From Paenibacillus durus ATCC 35681 (lineage in GTDB: Bacteria > Bacillota > Bacilli > Paenibacillales > Paenibacillaceae): 64,000 nt of DNA. Shown piece by piece: positions 57,467-64,000 of the stretch. Numbering within the stretch: position 1 is the first letter of the stretch; each line of letters starts with the position of its first letter. Location of the stretch: contig NZ_CP011114.1 of the NCBI RefSeq assembly GCF_000993825.1, forward strand, positions 62,001-126,000, written 5' to 3'. The position numbers and the translations under genes were made by a program. Under the pieces are notes generated by a model. The model did not search any database, had not been told where the DNA came from, and saw only the letters and a program-made list of their open reading frames with translations.

Positions 57467-58297
57467 TCAAGATAATGAAGGCGCAGCTGCATCAGACTCA
57501 TAAAAACTAACTTCCAGCGGGTTTCTTTCCACTAATCTTGGATAACGGTACTTTGGGTAGCCTACCATAACGGCCCCTGTTATTTTCTTTCCTTCAGGAA
57601 TATTGAATAATTTCAGCATGGGGGAATGATCCTTGAGGGCAATCTTCTCAAATATTCCAGCCCAGCATGAACCTAATCCAAGCGTTGGCGCATACAGCTC
57701 CAAATAGGCCAAGGAAAGAATGGAGTTTTCTCTGCCTCTTGGGAAATTCTCATCAGCAATGGCTAGAACAAGAGCGGGGGCTCCCCGTAAAATCGTGTCG
57801 ATACCTTGCTCATGATAAGGCTTAAAAAAGTTATCCCGTCCCTGACTGAGCTGGGCATCACTTTCCAATCCTTCCACTGCAATTGCAACAGCCCGGTCAA
57901 TGACATCCCTATTGTCTATTATTTGATAGGACACTCCCTGCAGATTGCTTCCGGTAGGGGCATAATGAGCGATATTTACAAGCTGTATTAGCTGTTCTCT
58001 TGGAACGGGAGCGGCTTTATATGACCGGATGGAACGTCTTGTACGAAGGAAGTTTTCCGCCTCCTCCGGGCTTAATTTTGGCAGCTTTCTTGAGCTCGTT
58101 TGATCAGCAAGCGGTGTTCTTTTGTTATCAATAGCTTCTTTGGGACAGACGGCCACGCAATGGCCACAGGCAATACAATTTTGTGGAAAAACTTCTTCCG
58201 GACCATTTTCTCCAAGCTTCAATGCCTGTTCCGGACACTCGCTTATACAAATCCCGCACTTCGCACATTTCGCTTGATCTACAGTTATCAAATTCAT
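57467..58297 (-). CDS. Nitroreductase family protein with N-terminal 2x[4Fe-4S] ferredoxin domain
   Basis: About 276 residues. Two ferredoxin clusters are visible: CAKCGICISECPEQAL and CIACGHCVAVCPKEAI (C-x2-C-x2-C-x3-CP twice). A nitroreductase domain follows from about residue 85: RTRRSIRSYKAAPVPREQL with the FMN-binding R-R-S-I-R, then APTGSNLQGVSYQI, and the GLGSCWAGIFEKIAL segment near the FMN. It would reduce small substrates with electrons from ferredoxin. Start at ATG 58297, with AAGGAGG 7 bases upstream; the ATG two codons earlier abuts the ribosome site. It is divergent from a LysR-type gene, its likely regulator. Confidence 0.9.
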   Translation of the reverse strand: MNLITVDQAKCAKCGICISECPEQALKLGENGPEEVFPQNCIACGHCVAVCPKEAIDNKRTPLADQTSSRKLPKLSPEEAENFLRTRRSIRSYKAAPVPREQLIQLVNIAHYAPTGSNLQGVSYQIIDNRDVIDRAVAIAVEGLESDAQLSQGRDNFFKPYHEQGIDTILRGAPALVLAIADENFPRGRENSILSLAYLELYAPTLGLGSCWAGIFEKIALKDHSPMLKLFNIPEGKKITGAVMVGYPKYRYPRLVERNPLEVSFYESDAAAPSLS

Positions 58298-58352
58298 GTT
58301 CATCCTCCTTATTCATCTCGAGATCCCTATCCGATGGATTAAGCATTGCCGT

Positions 58353-58380
58353 TTGATCTGATCTGATGATACAATACAAT
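58353..58380 (+). promoter_or_regulatory. Promoter of the LysR-type gene
   Basis: TTGATC (58353-58358), 16-base spacer, TACAAT (58375-58380), in the 133-base divergent region shared with the nitroreductase gene. A GATCTGATCTGATGAT direct repeat lies inside it, where a LysR protein could bind. Confidence 0.5.
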
Positions 58381-58430
58381 CAGACATAAATAAAATGAAT
58401 ATTACTCATAGGAGGCATATCAAAACTGGT

Positions 58431-59297
58431 ATGAATAATGCACAATTGCAGTTAATCGTCAAAATTGCGGATACGGGGAGCTTTACTAGAGCCGGACAGG
58501 AGCTGAATATGACACAGCCTGCCGTAAGCCGTGCCATATCCTCGCTTGAAACTGAGCTTGGTGTGGTCCTGTTCATTCGTAACCGTCGTAACGGGGCAAT
58601 GCTTACAGACATCGGGAAGCGTATCCTCCGGATTTTCAGGGAAATTTTGCAGGGGTTTGAGAAAGTTGATCAGGAGATTGCCAAGGAAAAAGGACTGGAA
58701 GTAGGGGCTATTCGAATCGGAGCATTTCCGGTAGCCTCCGCCCATTTTATTCCCAAGATTATCCGCTGCATTACTGAAAAATATCCGAATATTGAATTTT
58801 CGATCCATGAAGGGACCATAGCCGAAATTAAGGAGTGGCTGGAAACCCGGTTCATTGATGTGGGATTGCTTATTCCGCCGGTTCATGAGCTTGAGACCTT
58901 TCCGTTATACCGGGAAAAAATGTTCGCCGTCCTAAGAGACGACCACCCATTATTTAAACAGTCCGTAATCCGGGTACAGGATTTGCAGGACGAACCGATG
59001 ATTATATGCAGAGCAGGCTTTGAACCGCCTGTTATCGATTGGTTCAATAAAGCCGGAGTGAACCCCTTGGAAAAATTTGTGGTCTATAACTACAATACAG
59101 GCTTAAACATGGTGCAAGAAGGACTGGGAATGGCGATCATGTCCGAGCTGTCGTTATTCAATCTGCCGCCAAACGTCGGTGTTCGCGAGATTGAGCCGCA
59201 AGGATACCGGGATATTCATATCGCAGTTCACTCGTTAGAGGAATCGTCAATCGCTGTAAAATTATTTATTGAGACAGCACTTCAGTTATTTGCTTAA
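58431..59297 (+). CDS. LysR family transcriptional regulator
   Basis: About 288 residues. The winged helix-turn-helix is LQLIVKIADTGSFTRAGQEL with NMTQPAVSRAISSLETELGV, followed by LFIRNRRN and the linker helix. The effector domain (about residue 90 on) begins GAIRIGAFPVASAHFIPKII and contains FSIHEGTIAEIKEWLETRFI and the CysB-like GLNMVQEGLGMAIMSEL. I start at ATG 58431, the usual family start; AGGAGG is 15 bases away, rather far. The regulator probably controls itself and the divergent ferredoxin-nitroreductase, as is typical for LysR arrangements. The inducer is unknown. Confidence 0.9.
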   Translation: MNNAQLQLIVKIADTGSFTRAGQELNMTQPAVSRAISSLETELGVVLFIRNRRNGAMLTDIGKRILRIFREILQGFEKVDQEIAKEKGLEVGAIRIGAFPVASAHFIPKIIRCITEKYPNIEFSIHEGTIAEIKEWLETRFIDVGLLIPPVHELETFPLYREKMFAVLRDDHPLFKQSVIRVQDLQDEPMIICRAGFEPPVIDWFNKAGVNPLEKFVVYNYNTGLNMVQEGLGMAIMSELSLFNLPPNVGVREIEPQGYRDIHIAVHSLEESSIAVKLFIETALQLFA

Positions 59298-59384
59298 CTG
59301 CTATGGTATTCCATTAATCTGGATAAATCCCCCCTACAAGGCACATGTTATTAACAGTAAATGTTGTATACAGAGGTGCTACCG

Positions 59385-60923
59385 ATGATGACCTGGCGAC
59401 GAAAACAGCTGAGCAACAGCACCCCGGTTATGGATGATCCTGTTGCCACCGAAGAAACGTTGACTGCCGAGCTCAGTCAGAATGAAGCCTTTGTGAAGCA
59501 AGCGTTTCAACGGTGCTCAGATTTAGTATGCCGCAAAATTAATGATCAAGACGGAACTCTACGGCAGCTCATTGTTTATTTAGAAACGTTGACAGATGAC
59601 AAGAAAGTGAGCGAGCAGCTCGTCAAGCCGTTAGCGGCTGATCCGCAGAACCGGGCGGCCGTTGAAACGGAAACGTGGGAAGGCGAATCGATGCCGGTTG
59701 ACAAAAAGGTGGTAACGTCCAGATGGTCGGAAGTTATCCGGCTTGTCCTACGCGGGCATGCTGCCGTGTTCACCGAAGGCGAAGATCAGGCCGTTTGCTT
59801 TGCCGTGAATGCCGTGATTCAAAGATCGATCCAAGAGCCATCGTCGGAACAGGTCATTCGAGGCGGCAAAGAAGGGTTCATTGAAAGACAGTCTGTCAAT
59901 GTTGGGCTGCTGCGCAATTATCTTCGTACTCCGCGTCTGAAAATGGAGGCTTTCAGCGTAGGCGAGCTGACGGAAACGAAGGTGCTGGTTGCTTATATCG
60001 AAGGACTCGCCGATGTTGCCGTCATCGATCAGGTACGAAACAAAATCGCTTCCATCCAAATTGACGGCGTATTGGAATCCGGTACCATCGAGGAACTGAT
60101 CGTAGATGATCCGTTTCCTATTTTTCCTCATGTTCAAATAACCGAACGGCCGGACGTCGTTGCAGGGAGCCTGCTCGAAGGAAGAGTCGCCATTCTGGTC
60201 GATAACACTCCCTTCGTTATGATCGTGCCGACCACGTTCTGGGCCGGTTTGCAGGCAAGTGAAGATTATAATCTTAACTCCCCCGTAGCCACTTTCACGA
60301 GATGGGTCCGGTTTATTTTTTTGTTCGTGGCTATTTTTGCCCCTTCTTTCTTTGTTGCCGTGACGTCTTATCATCAGGAAATGATCCCGACGAGCCTGCT
60401 GCTGAGCATCGCTTCCGCGCGGGAGCCGGTGCCTTTTCCGGTTATGATCGAAGCTATAATCATGGAAATTATGTTTGAAGCGCTGCGGGAAGCGGGTATT
60501 CGCTTGCCAAGGGCTATAGGCCAAACGGTAAGCATTGTCGGCGGTCTTGTCATTGGGCAGGCGGCCGTGCTGGCGGGCATTATTTCGGCGCCTATCCTGA
60601 TCGTCGTATCGACAACAGGCATAGCGGCCTTCCTCATACCACGCTTCAATTTTGCCAACGGAGTCCGCCTGCTGCGGTTTCCCATCATCCTTCTGGCGGG
60701 ATCGCTGGGATTATACGGGATGGCACTCGGTTTCTTGGGCATTTTGCTCTATGTTGTCCATTTAAAATCGTTTGGGGTTCCTTATTTTACACCGGTAGCT
60801 CCCTTTTCGTTTAGAGCCTTTAAGGATGTCTGGGTTCGGGCGCCCCGAAACAATGGCAGCGGCTTATCTGTCCCCTCTTACGAAAGAGCTGTAAAAGCGC
60901 CGCAGCAGGAAGGAGGAGAATAG
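59385..60923 (+). CDS. Spore germination protein, GerA family (A subunit)
   Basis: About 512 residues. The N-terminal soluble domain runs to about residue 285 (AFVKQAFQRCSDLVCRKIND, VNVGLLRNYLRTPRLKMEAF, KVLVAYIEGLADVAVIDQVR, VDNTPFVMIVPTTFW). Membrane helices follow with YHQEMIPTSLLLSIASAREP, PFPVMIEAIIMEIMFEALRE and QTVSIVGGLVIGQAAVLAGI, all signature segments of GerAA. The protein forms the oligomeric nutrient-gated channel in the spore inner membrane. Start ATG 59385 has GAGGTG upstream. The gene is followed after one base by the GerC-type lipoprotein gene. Confidence 0.93.
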   Translation: MMTWRRKQLSNSTPVMDDPVATEETLTAELSQNEAFVKQAFQRCSDLVCRKINDQDGTLRQLIVYLETLTDDKKVSEQLVKPLAADPQNRAAVETETWEGESMPVDKKVVTSRWSEVIRLVLRGHAAVFTEGEDQAVCFAVNAVIQRSIQEPSSEQVIRGGKEGFIERQSVNVGLLRNYLRTPRLKMEAFSVGELTETKVLVAYIEGLADVAVIDQVRNKIASIQIDGVLESGTIEELIVDDPFPIFPHVQITERPDVVAGSLLEGRVAILVDNTPFVMIVPTTFWAGLQASEDYNLNSPVATFTRWVRFIFLFVAIFAPSFFVAVTSYHQEMIPTSLLLSIASAREPVPFPVMIEAIIMEIMFEALREAGIRLPRAIGQTVSIVGGLVIGQAAVLAGIISAPILIVVSTTGIAAFLIPRFNFANGVRLLRFPIILLAGSLGLYGMALGFLGILLYVVHLKSFGVPYFTPVAPFSFRAFKDVWVRAPRNNGSGLSVPSYERAVKAPQQEGGE

Positions 60924-60924
60924 C

Positions 60925-62106
60925 TTGAAGCGAGTGGTGCGGATCTGGCTTGTGCTGCTAATTCTGCTCTTCCCTACCGGCTGCTGGGACCGGAAAGAAA
61001 TCAACGACATCGGTTTGGTTATGGCAACCGCGATTGATCTGACGGAAGACGGACAAATGCAGGCAACCCTTCAGGTGGCCGTTCCTTCGCCCTCCTCGCA
61101 AACGACCGGCGCCTCGAAGGAAACGGAGCGCTTTTTTCTGATTTCGGATGTTGGAAAAAACGGGATTGAAATTGAGCAAAAGCTTCAGCAAAAAATGTCC
61201 AGAACATTATTCTTTTCGCACCGCAGTGTGATCCTGGTGGGGGAAGCTCTGGCCCGTAAAGGTGTGGATGATATATTGGATACCTTCACCCGAAATCCGC
61301 GAAATCGCCTGAAAGCCTATATACTGGTCGCCAAAGGAGCAAAAGCGGGGGATCTGCTTCAAGTTGAATACCCTTATGAGCTTGCCCCCTCTGAAGCGTT
61401 GAAGGAAATGGAGATGCTGCGGGGAAAAGGAACGGTCGCTACGCTGCGCGATTATATGATTGCCTCTGCAAGCGAGGGTACGAGCCCGACAACCGGTGTA
61501 TTGGAGCCGACCGTTTTTCGCAGCTCGGGGAAAAAAGGCGAAAATCCACTGTTCCGTATAACCGGAACGGCCATTTTTAAATCGTCAAAATTGGTTGGTT
61601 TTCTGAACAATGCGGAGACGCATGAATTTCTTTGGTTCAAGGGAAATAAAAAGGGGGATGAAATCGCTGCCGATCTGCCGGGCGGCATGGGAAATGCGGC
61701 TTTCAGCGTAACCTCCAGCAAAACAAAAATCAAGACCGATTGGAAAAGCACTCCGCTCAAATTTCATATTAATCTAACAGCAAAAGGGGATTTGGTTGAG
61801 AACGATTCCAAGCTTGACGTATCCAACTCGAACAACCTCAGAACAGTGAAAAAGGCGCTTGAGCAGCAGGTGGTCCAAAATATGAAGGATTTTTTACGAA
61901 AAATCCAAACTGAATATCATGCCGATATTGCCGGCTTCAGCCAGCAGCTGCAAAGAGATAACCCGCAGAAGTGGCGCGTCGTGGAGAAGGAGTGGGACCG
62001 CTACTTTGCGGAGGCCGATATTTCCGTAACGGTAAATCTCGCCATAAACAATACCGGTGAAATTGGCCCTTCCTTACAGTTTAAAGACAAGGAGATCTTG
62101 AAGTAA
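60925..62106 (+). CDS. Spore germination lipoprotein, Ger(x)C family (C subunit)
   Basis: 393 residues from a TTG start with GGAAGGAGGAG upstream, one base after the GerA stop. The signal peptide ends at the lipobox L-F-P-T-G-C, followed by WDRKEINDIGLVMATAIDL, the invariant Ger(x)C start. Later segments HRSVILVGEALARKGVDDIL, RNPRNRLKAYILVAKG and YHADIAGFSQQL are also typical. The protein is anchored to the outer face of the spore inner membrane and is needed for function of the germinant receptor. The stop shares bases with the next start (TAATG). Confidence 0.93.
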   Translation: MKRVVRIWLVLLILLFPTGCWDRKEINDIGLVMATAIDLTEDGQMQATLQVAVPSPSSQTTGASKETERFFLISDVGKNGIEIEQKLQQKMSRTLFFSHRSVILVGEALARKGVDDILDTFTRNPRNRLKAYILVAKGAKAGDLLQVEYPYELAPSEALKEMEMLRGKGTVATLRDYMIASASEGTSPTTGVLEPTVFRSSGKKGENPLFRITGTAIFKSSKLVGFLNNAETHEFLWFKGNKKGDEIAADLPGGMGNAAFSVTSSKTKIKTDWKSTPLKFHINLTAKGDLVENDSKLDVSNSNNLRTVKKALEQQVVQNMKDFLRKIQTEYHADIAGFSQQLQRDNPQKWRVVEKEWDRYFAEADISVTVNLAINNTGEIGPSLQFKDKEILK

Positions 62107-62336
62107 TGTTCATACTGCCGGCTCTATATATCCTTTGTCTGGGCGCTTTCACTTTCATCCCCATTCGCCGGTTGTGGAGGGGGAGCGAGAAGCGGGAAGC
62201 TTGGATCTATGCGTTATCCATGTCCGTGTCCGCCGCCGTGGGCGCGCTTCTGATCGCGGGTATCGAGGTCCCAACCTTTATCCTCCCGTACAAAATCGTA
62301 TTCGAATCCATCGGGAAATCGATTTTGGCCCGTTAA
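62106..62336 (+). CDS. Small membrane protein of the ger operon
   Basis: 76 residues with two hydrophobic helices (ILPALYILCLGAFTFIPIRR and WIYALSMSVSAAVGALLIAG) and a C-terminal FILPYKIVFESIGKSILAR. ATG overlaps the stop of the GerC gene. Short two-helix proteins at this place are known as D subunits of some germinant receptors, but I cannot confirm that this is one. The stop overlaps the stop of the convergent GerB-type gene by four bases. Confidence 0.65.
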   Translation: MFILPALYILCLGAFTFIPIRRLWRGSEKREAWIYALSMSVSAAVGALLIAGIEVPTFILPYKIVFESIGKSILAR

Positions 62337-63439
62337 TGATTTACAAGCTTTGCTTTGATCGAATCAATCGCAAGCAGCAGAAGAGGAAGCAAGCTTTGCA
62401 TAAAGAGAGCCAAAATCGGATAAGTGAACGTAATCCAGAGTTGAAATTCCGCGGCATTTTTAAAAATCCAGACGGAACCGACAGCGGATAACACCGTGAT
62501 CGGAACAACGGTTTTTCGGTAATTTTTCGCGCCGAACAGCTGGGTTGCGCTTATGCACAGCATATACAGCAGCATGGCCACCTTAATGAAAATACCGAGA
62601 ATCCAAATCATAATGGCGATGGCTTCCAGCCTCTCCAAAGGCCCGATAATATCGGTGTATTTGATGACATTTAGAAAAGCGAAATTCATCCGCGGCGTAA
62701 TCGGACCGAACACCATGATGGTCAGCGAATCGATGGCCATAATCAGCAGAACGATGCCCCAGAGCGCCGTGAGCAATTTTTTGCGGACCTGCTGCGGCTT
62801 CTCGTTCAAGTGCGGAAGGAACCATCCCAAGAAGAAGAATTGGCTCATCCAGGCGGACGGAACGACCGAGCCTTTGATGACCGGAACAAGCCCCTCCGCG
62901 AGTACAGGAGCTAATCTTGAAGGGTCTGCATCCCGGATGGAAAAGACAAAGACGGGGAGCAGCAGCGCAACGATGATCAGTACGATGACCTCATTGCATC
63001 TGCCGATGGTCTCGACTCCGGCCAGTACGGCGAGGCCGCACAGTAACAGCAGCGTTATGATCAATACGAGCGAAGGCGTATTCATCAGGAGAACGTTGTT
63101 CAGAAACCGCGCGTGTTCGTTTACGGTGCTGGAAATAAAGAAAAACAAATAGTAAGTGAAGAAAACGCCGATAAGCTTACCTGCCCATTTCCCGCAAATC
63201 GCAGCCGTATACTGCATAATGGATTGACCGGGGTAGCGCTTGGACAGCGCGGTCAGCACGTAGATGTTCACGATCCCTGTTAATGAAGCCGGGAGAATCG
63301 ACAGCCAGGCATTTTGCTTGGCATAGGCGACCATGATTCCTGGAACAGACAAGATCAGAGTAGAAACGATAAAGGTGAAAAAAAGCAGGCTGAGCTGATA
63401 ACCGGATATTTTGCCGCTGGACTGCACGCTTACTCTCAC
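62333..63439 (-). CDS. Spore germination permease, GerB family (B subunit)
   Basis: 368 residues with about ten membrane helices of the amino acid permease (APC) type: ISGYQLSLLFFTFIVSTLIL, ISSTVNEHARFLNNVLLMNT, RCNEVIVLIIVALLLPVFVF and the FGPITPRMNFAFLNVIKYTD segment. G-Y-Q at the start, LSVPGIMVAYAKQNAW and TP-x-x-(V/L) are the GerAB/Spo-VAF-like family marks. It is the germinant-binding subunit. It starts at GTG 63439. Unusually it is encoded convergent to the A and C genes rather than between them, so it must have its own promoter, possibly shared with nothing else. Confidence 0.9.
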   Translation of the reverse strand: MRVSVQSSGKISGYQLSLLFFTFIVSTLILSVPGIMVAYAKQNAWLSILPASLTGIVNIYVLTALSKRYPGQSIMQYTAAICGKWAGKLIGVFFTYYLFFFISSTVNEHARFLNNVLLMNTPSLVLIITLLLLCGLAVLAGVETIGRCNEVIVLIIVALLLPVFVFSIRDADPSRLAPVLAEGLVPVIKGSVVPSAWMSQFFFLGWFLPHLNEKPQQVRKKLLTALWGIVLLIMAIDSLTIMVFGPITPRMNFAFLNVIKYTDIIGPLERLEAIAIMIWILGIFIKVAMLLYMLCISATQLFGAKNYRKTVVPITVLSAVGSVWIFKNAAEFQLWITFTYPILALFMQSLLPLLLLAIDSIKAKLVNH

Positions 63440-63474
63440 ATCTCTTCATAGGTTGGTATTCCTATTTTTGCCTG

Positions 63475-64000
63475 CTACTTTCGCGCATATACCATGAACA
63501 GCGAGGAGGTCACGCTTGGGGAAATCGTGGAGTATCTCGCGTCGGTGTTGGCCTCGTCTTTGATCCGCCGGATAATATCCAGATCCATCTCGATGTATTT
63601 CATGCCGAGCGAGATCAGCACCTCCGCATCCCACTGCGGGCGCGTCTTTTCGCATATGTATAACGATTTGGCAATGGCATTACGTTCCCTGAGCTGTTCA
63701 GCGGTTTGTGTGGGATGCTGCAGCTGCTCTCCTTTTTCATCAGCTTCTTTGAAGGCTTGACCATAGTTGGCGTCAAAATTTAAAATACCGCCGCCGGGCG
63801 CAAGCACGCGGCACATTTCGCTGTATGCCTTATAAGGGTCGGGCAGCGTCCAGGTTACATTGCGGGTAATGATGAAATCAAAGCTCTCATCGGGGAAGCT
63901 GAGGCTCTGGGCATCCATTTGCTTGTACACAATCCCGGTATACCTCAAATTGGCGGCGTTGGCTTCGGCTTTGGCAAGCATCGCGCTTGAATAATCAATG
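63475..64000 (-). CDS. Class I SAM-dependent methyltransferase, 5' part outside the window
   Basis: 175 residues of the C-terminal part; the frame continues past base 64000. It begins in the segment IDYSSAMLAKAEANAAN (end of motif I), followed by YKQMDAQSLSFPDESFDFII, RNVTWTLPDPYKAYSEMCRV and LAPGGGILNFDANYGQ, the usual Rossmann methyltransferase series with a D-A pair for the adenosine. The C-terminal region (QHPTQTAEQLRERNAIAKSL and on) is a helical substrate lid. The substrate is unknown. It lies upstream of the GerB-type gene on the same strand with a 35-base gap. Confidence 0.85.
   Translation of the reverse strand, partial: IDYSSAMLAKAEANAANLRYTGIVYKQMDAQSLSFPDESFDFIITRNVTWTLPDPYKAYSEMCRVLAPGGGILNFDANYGQAFKEADEKGEQLQHPTQTAEQLRERNAIAKSLYICEKTRPQWDAEVLISLGMKYIEMDLDIIRRIKDEANTDARYSTISPSVTSSLFMVYARK

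Overview
The window looks like chromosome of an endospore-forming Firmicute, most likely Paenibacillus or a close relative. It carries a GerA/GerC/GerB-type germination locus, AGGAGG-type ribosome sites, sigma-A-like promoters, a YerC/TrpR-like regulator, paired WYL regulators and LytTR/DUF3021. This is inferred from gene content; no rRNA or marker gene is present to fix the species.

Layout. 1-3.6 kb: three short-chain dehydrogenases on the minus strand (the first is broken by a stop at its catalytic Tyr), a decayed TetR gene and a DUF2798 membrane protein, with TGACA/TGTCA inverted repeats at the two flanking promoters. 3.7-8.7 kb: housekeeping genes (yerC, a CbiX-like chelatase, a dgkB-type lipid kinase, and an rlmCD-type rRNA methyltransferase with a large low-complexity insert). 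8.7-17.4 kb: hydrolase, DUF3021/LytTR pair, broken GNAT, RelE-type toxin and HsdM remnants, beta-lactamase-fold protein and two overlapping WYL regulators. 17.5-20.4 kb: an RNA-repair-type locus with a structured RNA containing what reads as a circularly permuted tRNA-like domain, a 46-codon ORF, a slipin, a nucleotidyltransferase and a truncated RtcB. 20.4-24.2 kb: a sugar-dehydrogenase-like beta-propeller, a fumarate-reductase-like flavolipoprotein with an Fnr-type site, and a type I toxin/antisense RNA pair. 24.2-29.7 kb: a glycerol-1-phosphate dehydrogenase-like gene and a HAD phosphatase, divergent from eutA-eutB-eutC.

29.7-57.3 kb is the most striking part. It is an array of VgrG/gpD-like spike proteins fused to polymorphic toxin domains, each followed by a probable immunity gene. 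One plain VgrG is followed by three full modules (pentapeptide protein, 174-aa DUF1629/Imm11-like protein, DUF4280 PAAR-like protein, VgrG-toxin, immunity) and two 5'-truncated VgrG-toxin/immunity cassettes. The shared parts are near-identical; only the AT-rich toxin tips and immunity genes differ. The tips read as a possible caspase-fold peptidase (ankyrin immunity), an ADP-ribosyltransferase (with an ADP-ribosylhydrolase as immunity), two related HExxH metallopeptidases, and a nucleic-acid deaminase. A common hairpin terminator ends four of the five cassettes. No sheath, tube or baseplate genes are in the window, so the delivery machine, presumably a contractile injection system, must lie elsewhere.

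57.4-64 kb: ferredoxin-nitroreductase divergent from a LysR regulator, the ger locus (B subunit convergent to A and C), and the 3' part of a SAM methyltransferase that runs off the end.
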